From positions 262,649-326,648 of the forward strand of contig JAGGNK010003224.1 in NCBI GenBank assembly GCA_017590115.1: a stretch of 64,000 bases of DNA, in the 5' to 3' direction. Below, piece by piece: positions 14,421 through 40,577 of this stretch. The position numbers and the translations under genes were made by a program. Source of the stretch: Montifringilla adamsi. Lineage: Eukaryota; Chordata; Aves; Passeriformes; Passeridae. The first letter of the stretch is position 1, and the number at the start of each line of letters is the position of its first letter. Under the pieces are notes generated by a model. It worked only from the letters and a program-made list of their open reading frames with translations. It did not search any database and was not told the origin of the DNA.

Positions 14421-15104
14421 AAATTTGCCTGCAGGGTCTAGTAGCACCATGTTATTCCCTTTTCAGGGATCATTTCACCACTCATAAATACCTGACTAAC
14501 ATCTGCATCTTAAGTACATTTTGGATAAATTTTTTTAAATAAATGATCGTATTCCCAGATAGTCTGAGAAGAGAGGTATACAATTCCATGTACATTTGAT
14601 CATCCTCTGAAAGCTTTTCAGGCCAAATAGGGAACACTGGCAATTAGAACCTTCAAAATCAGGAAAAAGTTGACTTTGGAAGCAGTGAGTCATACCTGCA
14701 ACTTTTTCATTTGTACTTCTCACAAGGGTTGATGTGGCTGACTTACTGTAGCAGTCATTTTATGAGCTTTCATCATTTCAGTTTTGACAAAGATTAGAAA
14801 TTATGGATGTAGAAGTGGCATGTGGCAGAACATGCCCATGCTCAGAAGTCCCTTATCTCCCTCAAAACAAGGTTATATTCACACAGCATTGTGCACACAA
14901 ACCTTAGCTCAGCTCAAGGTAGCTTCTGTCATGACAGAAATGCATCAGCTGGGTATGTGCTAAGCTGTGGTGAGTCTCTGTGGTGAGCTGTGGAAGCTCT
15001 GCAGTACCACACCTTCTTCAAAGCAAGTGAAGTGCTAATTCAGGTCTATCTGTACTGAACTAAGCAAACTGGGGACAGCCAGCTAGTCCAAAGGCAATGA
15101 GCCC

Positions 15105-15486
15105 ACTGTGCTCAGCCTTGGTGTGACCTCCCTGTGTGCAGTGTTGGGCCCTGCAGTTTAAGAAAATTTGAATGTCCTTGACGGCATCTTGAGGAGGGAA
15201 GCAAAGCTGATAAGAGGGCTAGTGACAGGACAGGTGGGAATGTTTTAAAACTGCACCTGAGGGGTTTGGACTGGACATTAGGAGAATCTTCTTTAAGTGG
15301 TCAAACTCTGGAACAGGCGTCCTAGAGCGGTGGTTGATGCCCCAAGTCTGCCAGTGTTTAAGAGGCATTTGGACAGTGCTCTTAATAACAGGCTTTAACC
15401 TTTGGTTAGCCCTAAAGTGGTCAGGCAGTTGGACTGGATGATTGTTTTAGGTCCCTTCCATCTGAAACAGACTTTTCTATGCTATT
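15105..15486 (+). mobile_element. CR1 LINE 3' fragment
   Basis: This is sense-strand CR1 3' sequence. It contains a diverged 'gtgttgggccctgcag' segment, the 'ggacattaggagaatcttctttaa' region, and the closing ggactggatgattgttttag...tcccttccatct block before a decayed attctatg end. There are internal deletions. It ends about 270 bp before GHR exon 4. Confidence 0.8.
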
Positions 15487-15761
15487 CAGTTACAAATCCC
15501 TATGCTGAGTGTCAGGCTGTGACACTATCACTTCTACATGGTACAAAAGAGAGCTTGACACATCTTTCAAATTGATGGCTTCTATAGTCATCTACATGTA
15601 TGCACATAAGAATTTAAATCTTGCCTCATTGTACATACGGGATTGGAAGAAAAGTTGATTATTCTTTAAAGGTGCTGAGTTTCATTTTAACAGCAGATTA
15701 GTCTGGGGTTTGGATTTGTTTAATGTGTATCCTTCTGTCCCCTGTTTTTTTTTACTGACAG

Positions 15762-28642
<12,881 letters not shown>

Positions 28643-30495
28643 CTCTTTTTTTCACTAGGTGTGTGTAGTGTTTCACAGCAAAGAGTCAGCTTTGGGCTTG
28701 TATGCTGAAACCAAAATGAAGTCTAAAAGTTTTTTGTGGTTCCTATAATTTTATCTGAAATGTTGCAGCGTAAAATATACATCAAAGTATTCCTATTGTG
28801 TTTTGTAAATATTATCTATGAATTTGTCTTGAGGCTGTTTTGTCTTGTTCTTGTGGGTGTTGATTTTTGTGAAATTAAACATTGAAATTACTGTTTAATG
28901 TACAGTAAATTGTGCATTTTGATAAAGCTAAAAATCAGGTGGTTTAAAATGTAAGAATTTAGAAAAAACTGCTGTTGGCAGAGATCTTTATATCAATAGT
29001 TGGGAACGGATCATATAGGTGAAAACACAAAAGTAGATTGACTAAATAACACATCTATTTTGATTTATATAAATTGGTAAAATATATTTTAATACTTTGG
29101 TCATAAAACCATAAATATTTTCTATTACACCAAATATTATAGTTCTATTATGGTGACCCATTTAAGTAATGTAATTGCTGCAGTCCTAAAAAGGAGTTTT
29201 CTGTTTTTTAAAATTTAGTTCACAGCTAAAAGAAAAAATAGGTTTTTACAGAGCCATTTTATACCTTCAGAGAAACCTATATAAAGATTTTGGAATATTG
29301 CAGGAACTTAAAAGTAACTGATTCTATTACTTTCTTACGGTAACTATTATAGAAATATACATGCAATTTAATGTTCTATGTAAAATTTTAAAATATACAG
29401 CATACTTGGGCAAATTATTCTGTTCCTCATCAGATTCTAGTTAATGCTAATAATAATACACTTTTTATAAACAAAATCTTGTTGACCACAGTATTAAACA
29501 CTGTGCAACTAAATTTTCACTGAATATTTTTGAGAACACGTGAATAAGCTCTGATAACTTAGCAGCATAGTATCTTCATATTTGACCAACTTCTGAAGCC
29601 CTTCCAGAGCCAAAGGTATCATTATTACATTTACTAGTCTGTGCCACATAAAGTCTGTATTTAAAAAAAAATAAATTAAGGACTTCAGAAGTTAGCCATG
29701 AGTTAATTTTTAAATATATACCAGGATTAAAATACTTCAGTGGAACAAGGGGATCAAGTGCAGTATTGTTCAAACGTGGTTTTCGTTTTTGCAGCCTAAC
29801 AGCATCTCCTCTGACCGTGTTAGGCGGACTTTCAGAAGGAAAGGAGAGAAAACTGAAACTCAGTGGGGAAGCTCTCTTTGTTCTTGCATATGTTAAGAAC
29901 CTGACAGAGCTTTGCAATTAACTCTTATTGTTTCAGAAGTTACCTTCCTAGGCCATGGTTTCATCACAGCAGGGTTCTTCTTAGAAGGCAAATAGGAACA
30001 TTCAATTCTTTACTCTGACCTGAGCAGAAATGTATGATGTGCAGCAAATTCAGGTCTTGCTTATGATGTCTCAAACTGAACTCACTGATGCTCTTTTTGT
30101 GACCAAGTGCTACACAACTGGGCCCAACTATGGGTGGGATTTTTAAGTTTAGCACGTACTTTATGGTAAATGTGCATTAGATATTCTGCTAATTTGCTGC
30201 TATAATTTTCTAACAGCTGCATTATTTAGTTTCATATAAAATTTCATAGATGGTAGACACTAATGTAAGTAATGCCTATGTGTGTGTTTGAAAGAAGTTT
30301 CTTACTCTGTTTCTATTGCCAAAAATAGTTAAATACCTCAGTCAAACTCAGAATGTCATTTTGGTACTTTACTGGTCACACAAGCCATGATATGCCGGTC
30401 AGAAGATGTGTCTTTCAGTTTCTATTTAACTTTCTCTATGTTAGTGTTTTGTTTGTTTTTCTCAAAGTTTAATAAATGTATTTGTCTTTGATCTG
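28643..30495 (+). other. GHR: GHR 3' untranslated region
   Basis: AT-rich sequence after the stop with no second coding frame. An ATTAAA at 28874-28879 could give a short 3' UTR, and AATAAA at 30471-30476 gives the long form of about 1.85 kb. The exact cleavage sites are inferred. Confidence 0.7.
30471..30476 (+). terminator. GHR: GHR distal poly(A) signal
   Basis: Canonical AATAAA followed within 25 nt by a U/GU-rich stretch (tttgtctttgatctgtctgg). The sequence beyond is repeat-rich intergenic DNA. Confidence 0.7.
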
Positions 30496-30699
30496 TCTGG
30501 ACACAATGTGGTTATTTGCAGATAATTATTTTTTTAAATGGAAAATACAGATTTTATTAGAAGAAATAAAATATTTCTCATAGAATAAAGCATAAAGCCA
30601 CTTTCCTTAGAATAGAAACAATGCCTTATGTGATCAATGTTTTCACTAATGGATGAGTATGGAGACATAGGACATACTGACCCCAGAGCTGGCCAATAT

Positions 30700-31570
30700 A
30701 TGTTGCCAGTTTAGCTGACCCATTTACATGCTGCTGGAACATCCTGTGATTGGCAGGCTAGTCCCAGCCTGTACTGGTGCATGGGTTTATTCTTCCCCAG
30801 CAGCAGGACCCTGCAAATTTGCCTTTGTGGAACTTCCTGAGGTTCCTCTCCACACAACTCTCCAGCCAGTCCAGGTCTCACACAGCCTCCTGGAGCATCA
30901 GCCGCTCCTCCCAGCCCTGTGCCATCCTCCAACTTGTCCCTTCATCCCATGTGCTTTCATCCAGGTCACTTGATCAATAAGCTGAACAAGATGGACCCAG
31001 TACTGAGCCCTGGGAAGCACAGCTGACTACAGACCTCCAACTGCACTCTGCACTGCTGATCACAACCCTCTGAGCTCTGCCAGTCAATTCTCAACCCACC
31101 TCATTGTCCAGCCATGCTTCCTGAGCTTCTAGTGATGATGTTAGGGGAGATAGTATTAAAGAACCTTGCAGAAATCCAGGTAGACAACATCCACTGCTCT
31201 CCCCTCATCTACCCAGCCAAACGTTACACATTAGAAGGCTTTTTTATTCCCTATGCTGCATGCATTGTTCTACAAGAACTCCAGGGAGGTAACTGGGCAT
31301 GCAGGTCTCCCAGGAGGGGTGCAGGCAAATTACCACAGCCACACACACACCCCCCCTCCTTGAGGTGGTTGACCTGTTGGTTATTACCTTTGAAGGCAGC
31401 TAGGGAACATTTGTCACTGCTCTGGTTGACCTAGTCTATTTCCTAATTGGATGGAATGGTGTGAGCATTGCCATTTTGGATCCCACTCCCGAAGTCCTTC
31501 ACTTTAAAGCCTGTCTCAAACACATTGGCCAGCCTGCATGTAAACAGCCTGCTCGTGTTCCTTTTCTTAG
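30700..31570 (-). mobile_element. CR1-type LINE internal fragment (reverse-transcriptase region)
   Basis: The antisense strand carries diverged avian CR1 ORF2 sequence. The clearest match is the segment around 31170-31215 (aggtagacaacatccactgc, then a ctcatctaccca run), which is the reverse complement of the YSKAFD-type RT region. A preceding 'gacccagtactgagccctgg' block also fits. There are many stops and it is not functional. Confidence 0.65.
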
Positions 31571-32309
31571 AATGACACTTTGTTAATAGATTACCTTGCA
31601 CAGTTTAATCTGTTCTAGTATCTCTATTCAGAAACCATGTTGGTTCTCAAAAGCAAGGACTGAAGTTGCTCTGCTGCCTGTCTGTTGGTGTCAGTAAGAA
31701 GCCACCTTAGAAAAGTTTGGCTTTGAACCTCTTTTTATGCATCAAAGAAAATGTAAATTTCCAAGACTTAGTGTTACAAGAAACTGAAAAAAGCATCATC
31801 TATACCAGTTTCCATTAAGATAAGAAATAATTTTGTCAAACATAATGACTTATACTCAATGTAATGATTTACAATTCTTTACTACTTAGGGTGAAATATT
31901 TTATCACAGGGAGTGAGATCAGCAGATTATGAGAGCTGTTCAGTCTGAGTGAAAATTATCATTATAAAAGGTATATTTTCTGTTTTAAAATGAAGTATTA
32001 AAGAATGAATTGAGTGCTCTTTAGACCTGCCATAATTTTAGAAGTCATTTGATTTAATGATGGCAGACTCTATTGGGAACACTTTACTCTCATTTACAGT
32101 TTAGTATATTTAATTACATATGCATCAGCATAGTTGTACGAATAGGAAGTAATCCTCTGGTTCAAAGAAAAACTTCAAACCGTATGACATTTAGCCACAG
32201 GCAACTTTCTTTCTTTTGAGATTTGTTCAGGGGCTTATTATAGATAAAAACAGGAATGCCTGATGCAGACTACCTTATCTGAGAGGAAAAGGGAGAAAAG
32301 AGAGAAAAA

Positions 32310-32910
32310 AGACATCCTGGCCCGTATCAGGGACAGTGTGGCCAGCAGGGACAGGGAGGTCATTCTGCCCCTGTACTGGGCACTGGTGAGGGCACGCCTT
32401 GAGTGCTGTGTCCAGTTCTGGCCCCTCAGTTTGGGAAGGACCTTGAGATGCTGGAGCACATCCAGAGGAGGCAACGAGGCTGGTGAGGGGCTTGGAACAC
32501 AAACCCTGTGAGGAACCACTGAGGGAGCTGGGGGTGTTTAGCCTGGAGAAGAGGAGACTCAGGGGTGACCTTATCACCCTCTTCAACTCCCTGAAAGGTG
32601 GCTGTGGTCAGGTGGGGCTTGGTCTCTTTTTCCAGGCAGCAACTGACAGAACCAGAGGACACAGTCTTAAGCTGTGCCAAGGGAAATGTAGGTTGGATAT
32701 TAGGAAAAAAGTTTTTTCATATAAAGAGTCATAAAGTTCTGGAATTGCCTGCCCAGGGAGGTGGTGGAGTCATCATCCCTGGATGTGTCTAAAAAAAGAC
32801 TGGATGTGACACTGGGTGCCATGGTTTAGTTGAGTTTTAAGGCATGGGTTGCGCTTGATGATCTTTATGATCTCTTCCTAGAGAGCCTAGATATTCTGTG
32901 AATTCTGTGG
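32310..32910 (+). mobile_element. CR1 LINE 3' end, ~600 bp
   Basis: This is a good sense-strand CR1 3' end. It contains the RT C-terminal coding remnant (ctggtgagggcacgccttga), the gtgtttagcctggagaagag block, gtggtggagtcatcatccct, and a closing direct repeat attctgtgaattctgtg. That terminal octamer repeat is the CR1 hallmark. It is 5' truncated, as is usual for the family. Apparent ORFs on both strands between 32.2 and 32.8 kb are remnants of it. Confidence 0.93.
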
Positions 32911-35144
32911 AAATGTTTGGAGCATGATACTATTTTTATGACAGAAGAAATACAAACTTGGGTGGCGGAAAAAGCAGTAAAGACTACAGAATCTTAGTTT
33001 TGCAATACCAATTTTTCAGTTTAACTCAGAATATCTATTTCACTGAGATGATGGAATTGGTAAGAATTTAACCAGCTTTTATAATCAATTGACTGTGAGG
33101 AGATACAAGTGGATATAGTTCTCTGTTGGAACTGACTCCGTCTAAATGTAATTTAGCAGTACAAATTCTTCTCTCTGACTAATCATTATTAATTGCATAC
33201 ACAGACAGTGCTTTAACTACCATAGAAACCATGCCCTCAGGCCACAGAGAAGCAAGATGTAGTCCAAATCTATTTCTGTGATTAGCATACTACTTAAACA
33301 CTCTGGCATAAATGTATTGAGCAAGTGCTTCCTTACCTTCTCTAATCAGGGCCATTAGAGTAGGTAACATTCAGAAGCAGAAGAGAAACTGTACCAGTGG
33401 TGTCAGAGAAACAGGCACAGCAGAGCGGCTGCCAGCATCAGCATGATAAGCAGATGCAGTTATTAAAATCGATGCATCTAGTAAACTGGCACACTGTTTG
33501 ACAGGTTTAATTTTTTATCACTACAGTATTTGGTATTTCTTTTGCATAATATAAGCTTCTTTACCCTAATATATGAAAATTAGCTGACTTATGATACATT
33601 AGCTTCCTGCAATTAGTATGAGAAAGCAGATCATCCCACATCATGTGGTAATTTGTGAGAGAACATAGGTGAACTCCCCTCCTTGGAACTAGGAGAAATA
33701 AAAGTCTGCAGAAGGCTTATTAGGAGTAAAAGCAAAGTTCATGAGCTCATGCTTACAACTTTCTATAGCTTCCCATCACAATGCTACAAATGATTGTACC
33801 ACTACTGTCCCTGGTCTGCTTTTGAGCTCAAACTGAAGTTCCAGAACACCTGAGACCTACACATGCCAGGAAACTGATTTTTTTTTTTTTTTTAGTAGTA
33901 ACTTCAACAGATTTTTCTTTTTAATATATATTATATTTAATATATATTATTTCCCTTGAATACAAAACCTTACAATATTATACTAGAAAGACATAAAACT
34001 ATAGAATAATACTGTGTCAAAACTTTTCAGATCTTTTTCCTAGCAGCTATCTGTGTAGCATCTACAGTGCTACAGTCTAAAGTCACAGAGGAAATACCAA
34101 CCTTGCCCTTCTGAATGAAAAACTCCTTCAGGAACTAATTCTGTGAGCAGCTAAATGTACTTTCCTTGGAAGAGTAAGGCTCAGGCTTGGAAATTTACTA
34201 AAGATAACGTGATTGCTAGCTAAAACTGTGGTACCAAATGAGTAGGTCCAACCCTTCTTCAACACCTGAGCGCATCTGAGGTATGCTACCCAGAGATCAT
34301 CAGGAGCATCCTGTCCTCCACCTGTGGCCTAGCTGTGTTGGGTTCCTTAAGCCAAGTTTTTAACTATGTGATGAAATTCTTTCTTTCTCGAAGCATATTT
34401 TTTGGTGGAATGAGAAAAATTTACTGGTGCCCTGAAATCCCACGAAAATTTTAAGTGACATTTTCTAAGCCAAACTACTTTCTACTGCTGGAACAATGTG
34501 CAACTCTCAAAAAGCTCCTGCAATTAGATTTGTAAACCTACTGTGTTTGAAGATGCAAAATTTTACTTAGTTAGGTTTCATACACTTCATAGCCACAGTC
34601 AGATACCAACAACAGACTAGCCAAAGAATGACCTATTTTATTAAAAGCTCAAGGGACACATGGTGTCTTGGTTTTATAGTAGAAATAATGGCAAAATTGT
34701 GTCACTTTCTTTTGAAAGTGGTTAGTATTAGCTGATCTCTACCAATAACCAATCGATCAATTGCAACAACCTTCTCAATTTACTTTGTTGAGGAATGTAT
34801 CAAATGACTATTTAGAAGCAAAATGCATGCTTTCAGCTTGTCACTGAAATTGAGCACTATCATAAACAAAAATACAATAGACACACATATGTCTTTACAA
34901 GTTACATTCCTGGTTCCACATGGAATGATGTAGTATTTTATGCACAAGGCACAACTATTCCTTTCTCACAAGACTGCCCCCAGCTGTTTAACTTCCATAG
35001 GAGAAGGACTAATAGTCAATGGAGGGAAAAGTAAGAAAACAAAGAAAATACCATCCAAATGGACAGCTTCAGATAGGATCAATAAGACAAGATTTGACAA
35101 TTGCTGGAAAATGTACTCCCTAACAAAACATCCTCTGGTGTACT

Positions 35145-35262
35145 GTTAGAGCGTGGTGCTAACAGCACTGAGATCGTAGGTTTGATCCCCATATGGGGCA
35201 TTCATTTTAGAGTTGGTGATCCTTCTGGGTCTCTTCCACCTCAGAATATTCTGTGATTTCAG
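35145..35262 (+). mobile_element. tRNA-Ile-headed SINE (TguSINE1-like), 5' truncated
   Basis: The head gttagagcgtggtgctaaca followed by gatcgtaggtttgatcccca matches tRNA-Ile(AAU) from the D arm through the anticodon arm to the B box, with decay in the anticodon loop. A short unique piece follows, then a CR1-like tail ending in attctgtgattt. A tRNA-Ile head fused to a CR1 tail is the architecture of TguSINE1, described in passerine birds. The first ~15 nt of the tRNA are missing and there is no acceptor stem, so it is not a working tRNA gene. Confidence 0.8.
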
Positions 35263-36061
35263 AGAAATGTATTTCAGATAATATGCTCCTTGCCAGACGT
35301 TTGCATGGTTTAAACACTCACTACCAATCTGGTTTTTTAGGTGTACAAGAAAACTAGGTCAGAAATTCAACATTACTTTAAAAGTACAAGAGATCCAGAA
35401 TTATAAATAAATTGTAAGGACATAATTGTTACATTTGTGCTTAAAATTGAAATTATAACCGTTTGACCCATCAGCATATAACAAAAAGATAAATCCAATG
35501 TGGATGGGAAAGCGCAGAAATATATGTGAGATTACTTAGAAAGCCAGGAAGCAACACAATTACTTCTCTTGAGGTTCATTCTTCTTTCTCTATTATTCTT
35601 CATCTCTCAGATTCATCAGTCATCTTTGTCATATTGTATTTAAAGTGGACAGAATATTTGTTAAATGCTTCCAAGAAAAGACTAGGAGTTTTTGTAGGCT
35701 TGCACCATGGCTTGCAAGATACAGTTTTGACATAGTTGGAATGCTGACATGGATGCAGTATAAACAGTAAATAGTAATTTGCAAAGTGAAAATCTTCTGA
35801 GGATAAAATTATACTTATGACTTCAAGATTTTCAGTAAGATCAAGGATCTGGTTTTGCATAATTACATTCTCTATGGAAGTGGCTCCAAATGGATGACAT
35901 TGATACACTCTAATGAAGAATACTTGACTACTGAAGAACTCAGGGCACAAGAATAACTGAATATAGATAGACACTCTCTTCCTGTAACATAAATTAAACT
36001 TTTATTTTAATGTAGTTAAATTATTTAGTCCAGGTATTCAATTTCTGTTTTGCTAGAGATA

Positions 36062-36238
36062 CATACACATCCAGAGAAGCTGTGGCTGTCCCACCCCTGG
36101 AAGTCTTTAGGGCCAGGCTGGATGGAGTTTTGAGCAACCTGACCCAGCAAAAAGTGTCCCTGGCCACACCAGGGGGGTAGGAACTACAGTACCTTTAAGG
36201 CCCCTTCCAACCCAGGCCATTCTATGATTCTGCGATAT
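36062..36238 (+). mobile_element. CR1 LINE 3' end
   Basis: It contains gagaagctgtggctgtccca, ggccaggctggatggagttt, and the closing ccttccaacccaggccattc block with tatgattctgcga. This is a typical short 5'-truncated CR1 copy in sense orientation. Confidence 0.9.
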
Positions 36239-37242
36239 ATGAAAAAAAAATCAGTGTCAGAAAAAGAGCAACAAGCTCTGCTACAGATCAAAGCTTTCCC
36301 TCCTGCTTGGGTGATGGCTGAAACTTTTAAAACAAAAATGTTGTTCTGACCAGCTAAATGACTGCAAAGGTCTCAGACACTAATGACGTACAAGGGGTTT
36401 TTTTCCTCTTAGAAACAGCACACACCAGTCTACACAACAAAGCACTGGAACAGGCTACCTGCATTCCATATGGCCAAGTATTTTATTATGAGTTATGCTG
36501 CAGATGAACACAGGCTATTCCAGACAAAGACCTGTAGACAGCAAGATACAGTGACCTAGTTTTCCATCTGTAGTAATTTGGGAAGTTATTTCTCAAGGCA
36601 AACCAAAGCCATTTTGCATTGAACATGTAAAACAGCTCACAAAGAAGATTGCGTGGGTTTTCACAGATTCACTGAATGATACACATTTTAGGAGATGTTA
36701 TTTGTCATTTAGCTAGTGTTTACCTTGCTTTTTTTTTTTTTCGTTCATATTGCATCGCAGAACATTCCTGTTAAAATTGCAAGGTATGGGATTCATATAA
36801 GGAACATTAAAAATTTACTGCTTACCAGTCTCAAGGTACAAAAAATGAAACTTTTATTTTAATACATACCATAATCACTAATGCTAAACCATTTTCTTTC
36901 ATCTACTGAAGCTATAAAGCAGAGATTAGGTCATCCTTTGACAAGCAAAAAGACACAAGAACACAAGAGGAATAAAAAATACTTTCTGAACAGAAATTTC
37001 TGTTCTGTTTCTGAAGAAAATAACAGCTAAAACACATGCTGAAAGAAAATGAATATTTTTTTTCCCCCTTAAGACTCCCACGCCAATACTGAGGTAACAA
37101 CATGAAATCAACTTTTTTCCCGGAAGTGACTTTTATGGCTATAGATACTGTTTTAACAGGTATATTTGCTCATAAACATAGATATATTTATTTATATATT
37201 TATCCATTTAAATGTGTTCTACTATATTACTATACTTAATAA

Positions 37243-38273
37243 TGTGGTAGGTTGACCCTGGCTGGATGACAGGTACCTACCAATGCTGCTCTATCACTCC
37301 CCTCTGCAACTGGACGGGGGAGAAAAAAGTGTAACAAAAGATTAATGAGTTGAAACAAAAACAGAGAGATCACTCATCAATTATCACAGGCAAAACAGAC
37401 TTGACTTCAATTTATTACAAATCAAAACCAGGGCAGGATAATGAGAAACAAAACAAATCTTAAGAACAGTTTCCACCCACACCTCCTTCCTTTCCCAGCT
37501 CTACTTCCTCCCCAGCAGTAAAGCAGGGAGACAAGAACGGGGGTTATGGTCACATCACCACATGTTGTTCCTGCTGCTGCTCAGAGAGAAGAGTCCTTCC
37601 CCTGCTTCAGTGTGGGGTCCCTCCACTGGGAGTCAGCTCTCCATTAACTTCTCCAGTGTCAGTCTTTCCCATGAGCCACAGTCCTTCACGAACTGCTCCA
37701 GCACGGGTCCCTTTCCATGGGGTGCAGTCCTTCAGGAACAGCTTGCTCCAGTGTGGGTCCCACACAGGGTCATTGGTCCTACCAGCAAACCTGCCACACC
37801 ATGCCAGAAGCCTGCACCAGCATGGACTTCCCACAGGGTCACAGCCTTCCTCTGGGCATCCACCTGCTCTGGCACTGACCCCCATGGGCTGCAGGGGCAC
37901 AGCTGCCTCACCAGGGTGTCAGCAGGGCTGCAGGGGAATCTGCTCCAGTGCCTGAAGCACCTCCTGCCCCTCCTCCTGCACTCACCTTGGTTTCTGCAGA
38001 GCTGTTCCTCTCTCATATTCTCACTCCTCTCTTCTCTGAGCACAATCACAACTGAACAGTAACTTTTTTCCTTTATAAACACATTATTACAGAGGTGGTT
38101 CTCCTATCCCTCATGGGATTGGCCTTAGCCAGCAGTGAGTCTGTCTTGGAATCAGCTGGCACTGGTTCTGACAGACATGGGGAAAGCTTCTGGCAGCATC
38201 TCAAAGAAGCCACTCCTGTAGCTCTCCCCACTTTTCCCCTGCTACCAAAACTTGGCCATGCAAACCCAATACA
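37243..38273 (-). mobile_element. Solo-LTR-like endogenous retroelement with 5-bp target duplication
   Basis: A 1031-bp unit bounded by TG...CA and flanked on both sides by the same pentamer AATAA (37238-37242 and 38274-38278). Read on the - strand it has a TATA-like tttataaagg near 38075 and AATAAA at 37416-37411, spaced like U3, R and U5 of an LTR. An imperfect repeated module (around 37.6-37.95 kb, 'ctccagtgtgggtccc' variants) lies inside. I recognise the sequence as a dispersed avian repeat. No gag, pol or env coding is present; the ORFs of up to 166 codons here are spurious. A 5-bp duplication is typical of ERVL-class elements, but the class assignment is tentative. Confidence 0.8.
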
Positions 38274-40577
38274 AATAAACATGTATATGTATGCATTTTA
38301 TGTATATTTCTGCTTTCATTGTTTGGACAAATTAAACATTTTGGAGAATGCAACAGAAATGGGTGCTTCTATACCAAATACCCTTTCTGACAGCTTTCAC
38401 CTCCTAAACCAGAAAAACAAATCCTTTTGTCAAAAAGAATATAACATCAAACAATACACTGATGCACCAGATACATGAGAGTACAATTTATTGCACCATC
38501 TTATTAAGCTGCTCTGCAGTCTGACACTAAAGTCAATGTGATACTCTGTTAAACACTGGTATGAGTACTCTGGCAGTCCAGAGCAGGTTAAAACCTATGC
38601 TCTTCCTTCTGTGTGTTCTTCAGAAAAAGACAAAACAAATAATTTTGTAAACTGCGTTGAATTTTGCAAAGTTTAACAGAATGTGACACATCCATTTGAG
38701 ATGGCTAGTGTTGTACAGAAGGATGTTAAAGACCATCAAAATGGCATGAAGATCACTAAAACACTGCTCAAGCCCATGCCTAACCACGAGATTTTAAATG
38801 TACATAGATTGTGCTGTTTGGGAGAAACAATATGAAACAATGTCTTCTCACAGGTCTTTGGTGCAGCAGTTTCTCTTACAGGGATGCTCACAATGGCAAT
38901 AAAAGGCACCAGTGTTTTCCAAATGTGTTAGAAACTCTCTGTATGTTGCAGTATGCATCATCAACTACCTGCTGATTTCCTGCCTAATACACAGTTGATA
39001 TCAAACATTTTTTCAGTGACCACCAGACTCCTGAACTGCTTTGCACAAGAAATTACTGCCCTATAAAAGGACAAAAAAAAATTAGAATGAACTCTAAATG
39101 AACTACAGATAAAAATCTCATCTTTTGGAAGCATGCAGTGTTAAACTGCTTATTTTAGCAGCAATATTTTAAAAGCTAAAACAAAAGAATATTTGCTGAC
39201 TGTTAAACCTTTTATAAGCTAATTGTTCTACTCCTGGCTTATAGACTTCATTCCATGTATTTCTGTGTCAAAATCTGTCAAATTTGTCACATCGTCTCTG
39301 CCAAAATCTATCAAATCTGTCACATTTTTCCCTCAATGTTTATTTTCAGCATTTTTGCCCAGTCTGTTCATAGTAATCACCTTCCCAGAAGTCAAATGAC
39401 ATACTTACATATAGGTCATTTAGCATAGCATTACTACAAATACAACATGTGGATACTGAGTAACATCTTTGTGTAATCATAAGAACTGGATTTTAGTCTT
39501 CACTTCCTGTCTTCCTGTGAACGTAATCCATACAACAATAATACAGCTAAACAACACAAAAACCAGTCTGTGTAATATACTGTGTTTTACTGTGTGGTAA
39601 AACGCTCACTACTCAAGATTTTGGTGGGGTTTTCACTCTTTAGTAACCAACAGTGGACTTTTTTCTAGGTCTAAGAGGAACATTAATTGCTGTGATTAAC
39701 GACTTTATTAACTTTAATTACAAATTTTTTATTCTAGAAGTACCAAATCTTTTGAAAAATTTGTGCAATCTACAAGGACAACTGAAACTGTGAAAGATGT
39801 TTTGTACAAACTGGTATCCGAAGCAGGGAAAGTGAGCTAGAAAACGTGAGTAGCATGTACCGAGTTCCCTGGGTACCTCTTTCCCTATTAATATCTGTCC
39901 ATGACACACTTGGCACTGTGTCCTTTCCCCACTGATATCTCAGCTGCAGACCTTCTATCCATGAAAATTATTTTTATCAATTTGCCTAGGCAATGTCCCA
40001 GTGCACACAACCAACCCACAGATGTTCTGATAAAGCAGCTGCCTGCCAAACAGCATGTGTGACCGTGACTGGTAGGTTGTTATTTCTCTGGGTGTTTGCA
40101 GGCACATCTTCTGATTTGCACAGCAGACAGTTCTGATCATGGGGACAGCACCAAAAAGTATTCAAGATGTAACATCTTTCCACTCTATTACAGACAAAAA
40201 CTGTTTATCTGAGAAAGCTATGGAGTATTTAGCATTTTGGACAATAAGTCCATTTATACTCTACAATCTCAGAAGATAAGGGTGTAGGTCTCAATGTGTA
40301 TGTCTTGAACATGGATAGCAGTGCTGTGGAGCCAAGAAAGGACAGCTGGTAATAACACACAAGAATTGTTAGTAATCACTAAGGATTGTTGATACTAACA
40401 CAGTGTGAGAAAGAATAAGATGGGGCTGGAGAAGGGGCCATGTAGAGGCAGAGCAGCACTTTACCAGGACAAATATTGTTCCAGTTTCTGGAGCACAACC
40501 CAGCACAGCACAAACGCAGGAATGAGGCCAAGAAGTATGGACTGTAGGGGAGAACAAGACCACCAAAGACCCAGAAG

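Larger units (their letters stand above)
1..15761 (+). other. GHR: GHR intron upstream of exon 4 (partial)
   Basis: This is non-coding sequence before the first recognisable GHR exon. I searched for the signal-peptide exon (an ATG-led hydrophobic stretch ending in phase 1 before a GT) and found none, so that exon is probably left of the window. The stretch is AT-rich and holds the tandem duplication at the left edge, a 20-bp tandem duplication near 8655-8697, a GC/proline-rich patch at 9139-9400, a G-quadruplex-type motif at 13768-13785, and CR1 fragments near 14.2 and 15.3 kb. No other gene is supported here. Confidence 0.75.

Noticed and set aside
15710..15761. ATG-initiated extension of GHR exon 4 (MDLFNVYPS...)
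   Set aside because: It resembles a signal-peptide start only by chance; it is intronic, includes the polypyrimidine tract, and the exon phase requires an upstream exon.
32238..32792. Overlapping 80-100-codon frames on both strands
   Set aside because: They are remnants within a 5'-truncated CR1 3' end; not an active element.
35145..35220. Functional tRNA-Ile gene
   Set aside because: The 5' acceptor stem and part of the D arm are missing, the anticodon arm is damaged, and a CR1-like tail follows; it is a SINE.
37562..38062. 166-codon open frame on + and overlapping frames on -
   Set aside because: It lies wholly inside the LTR-type repeat, has low-complexity repeated modules, and has no homology or splice context.
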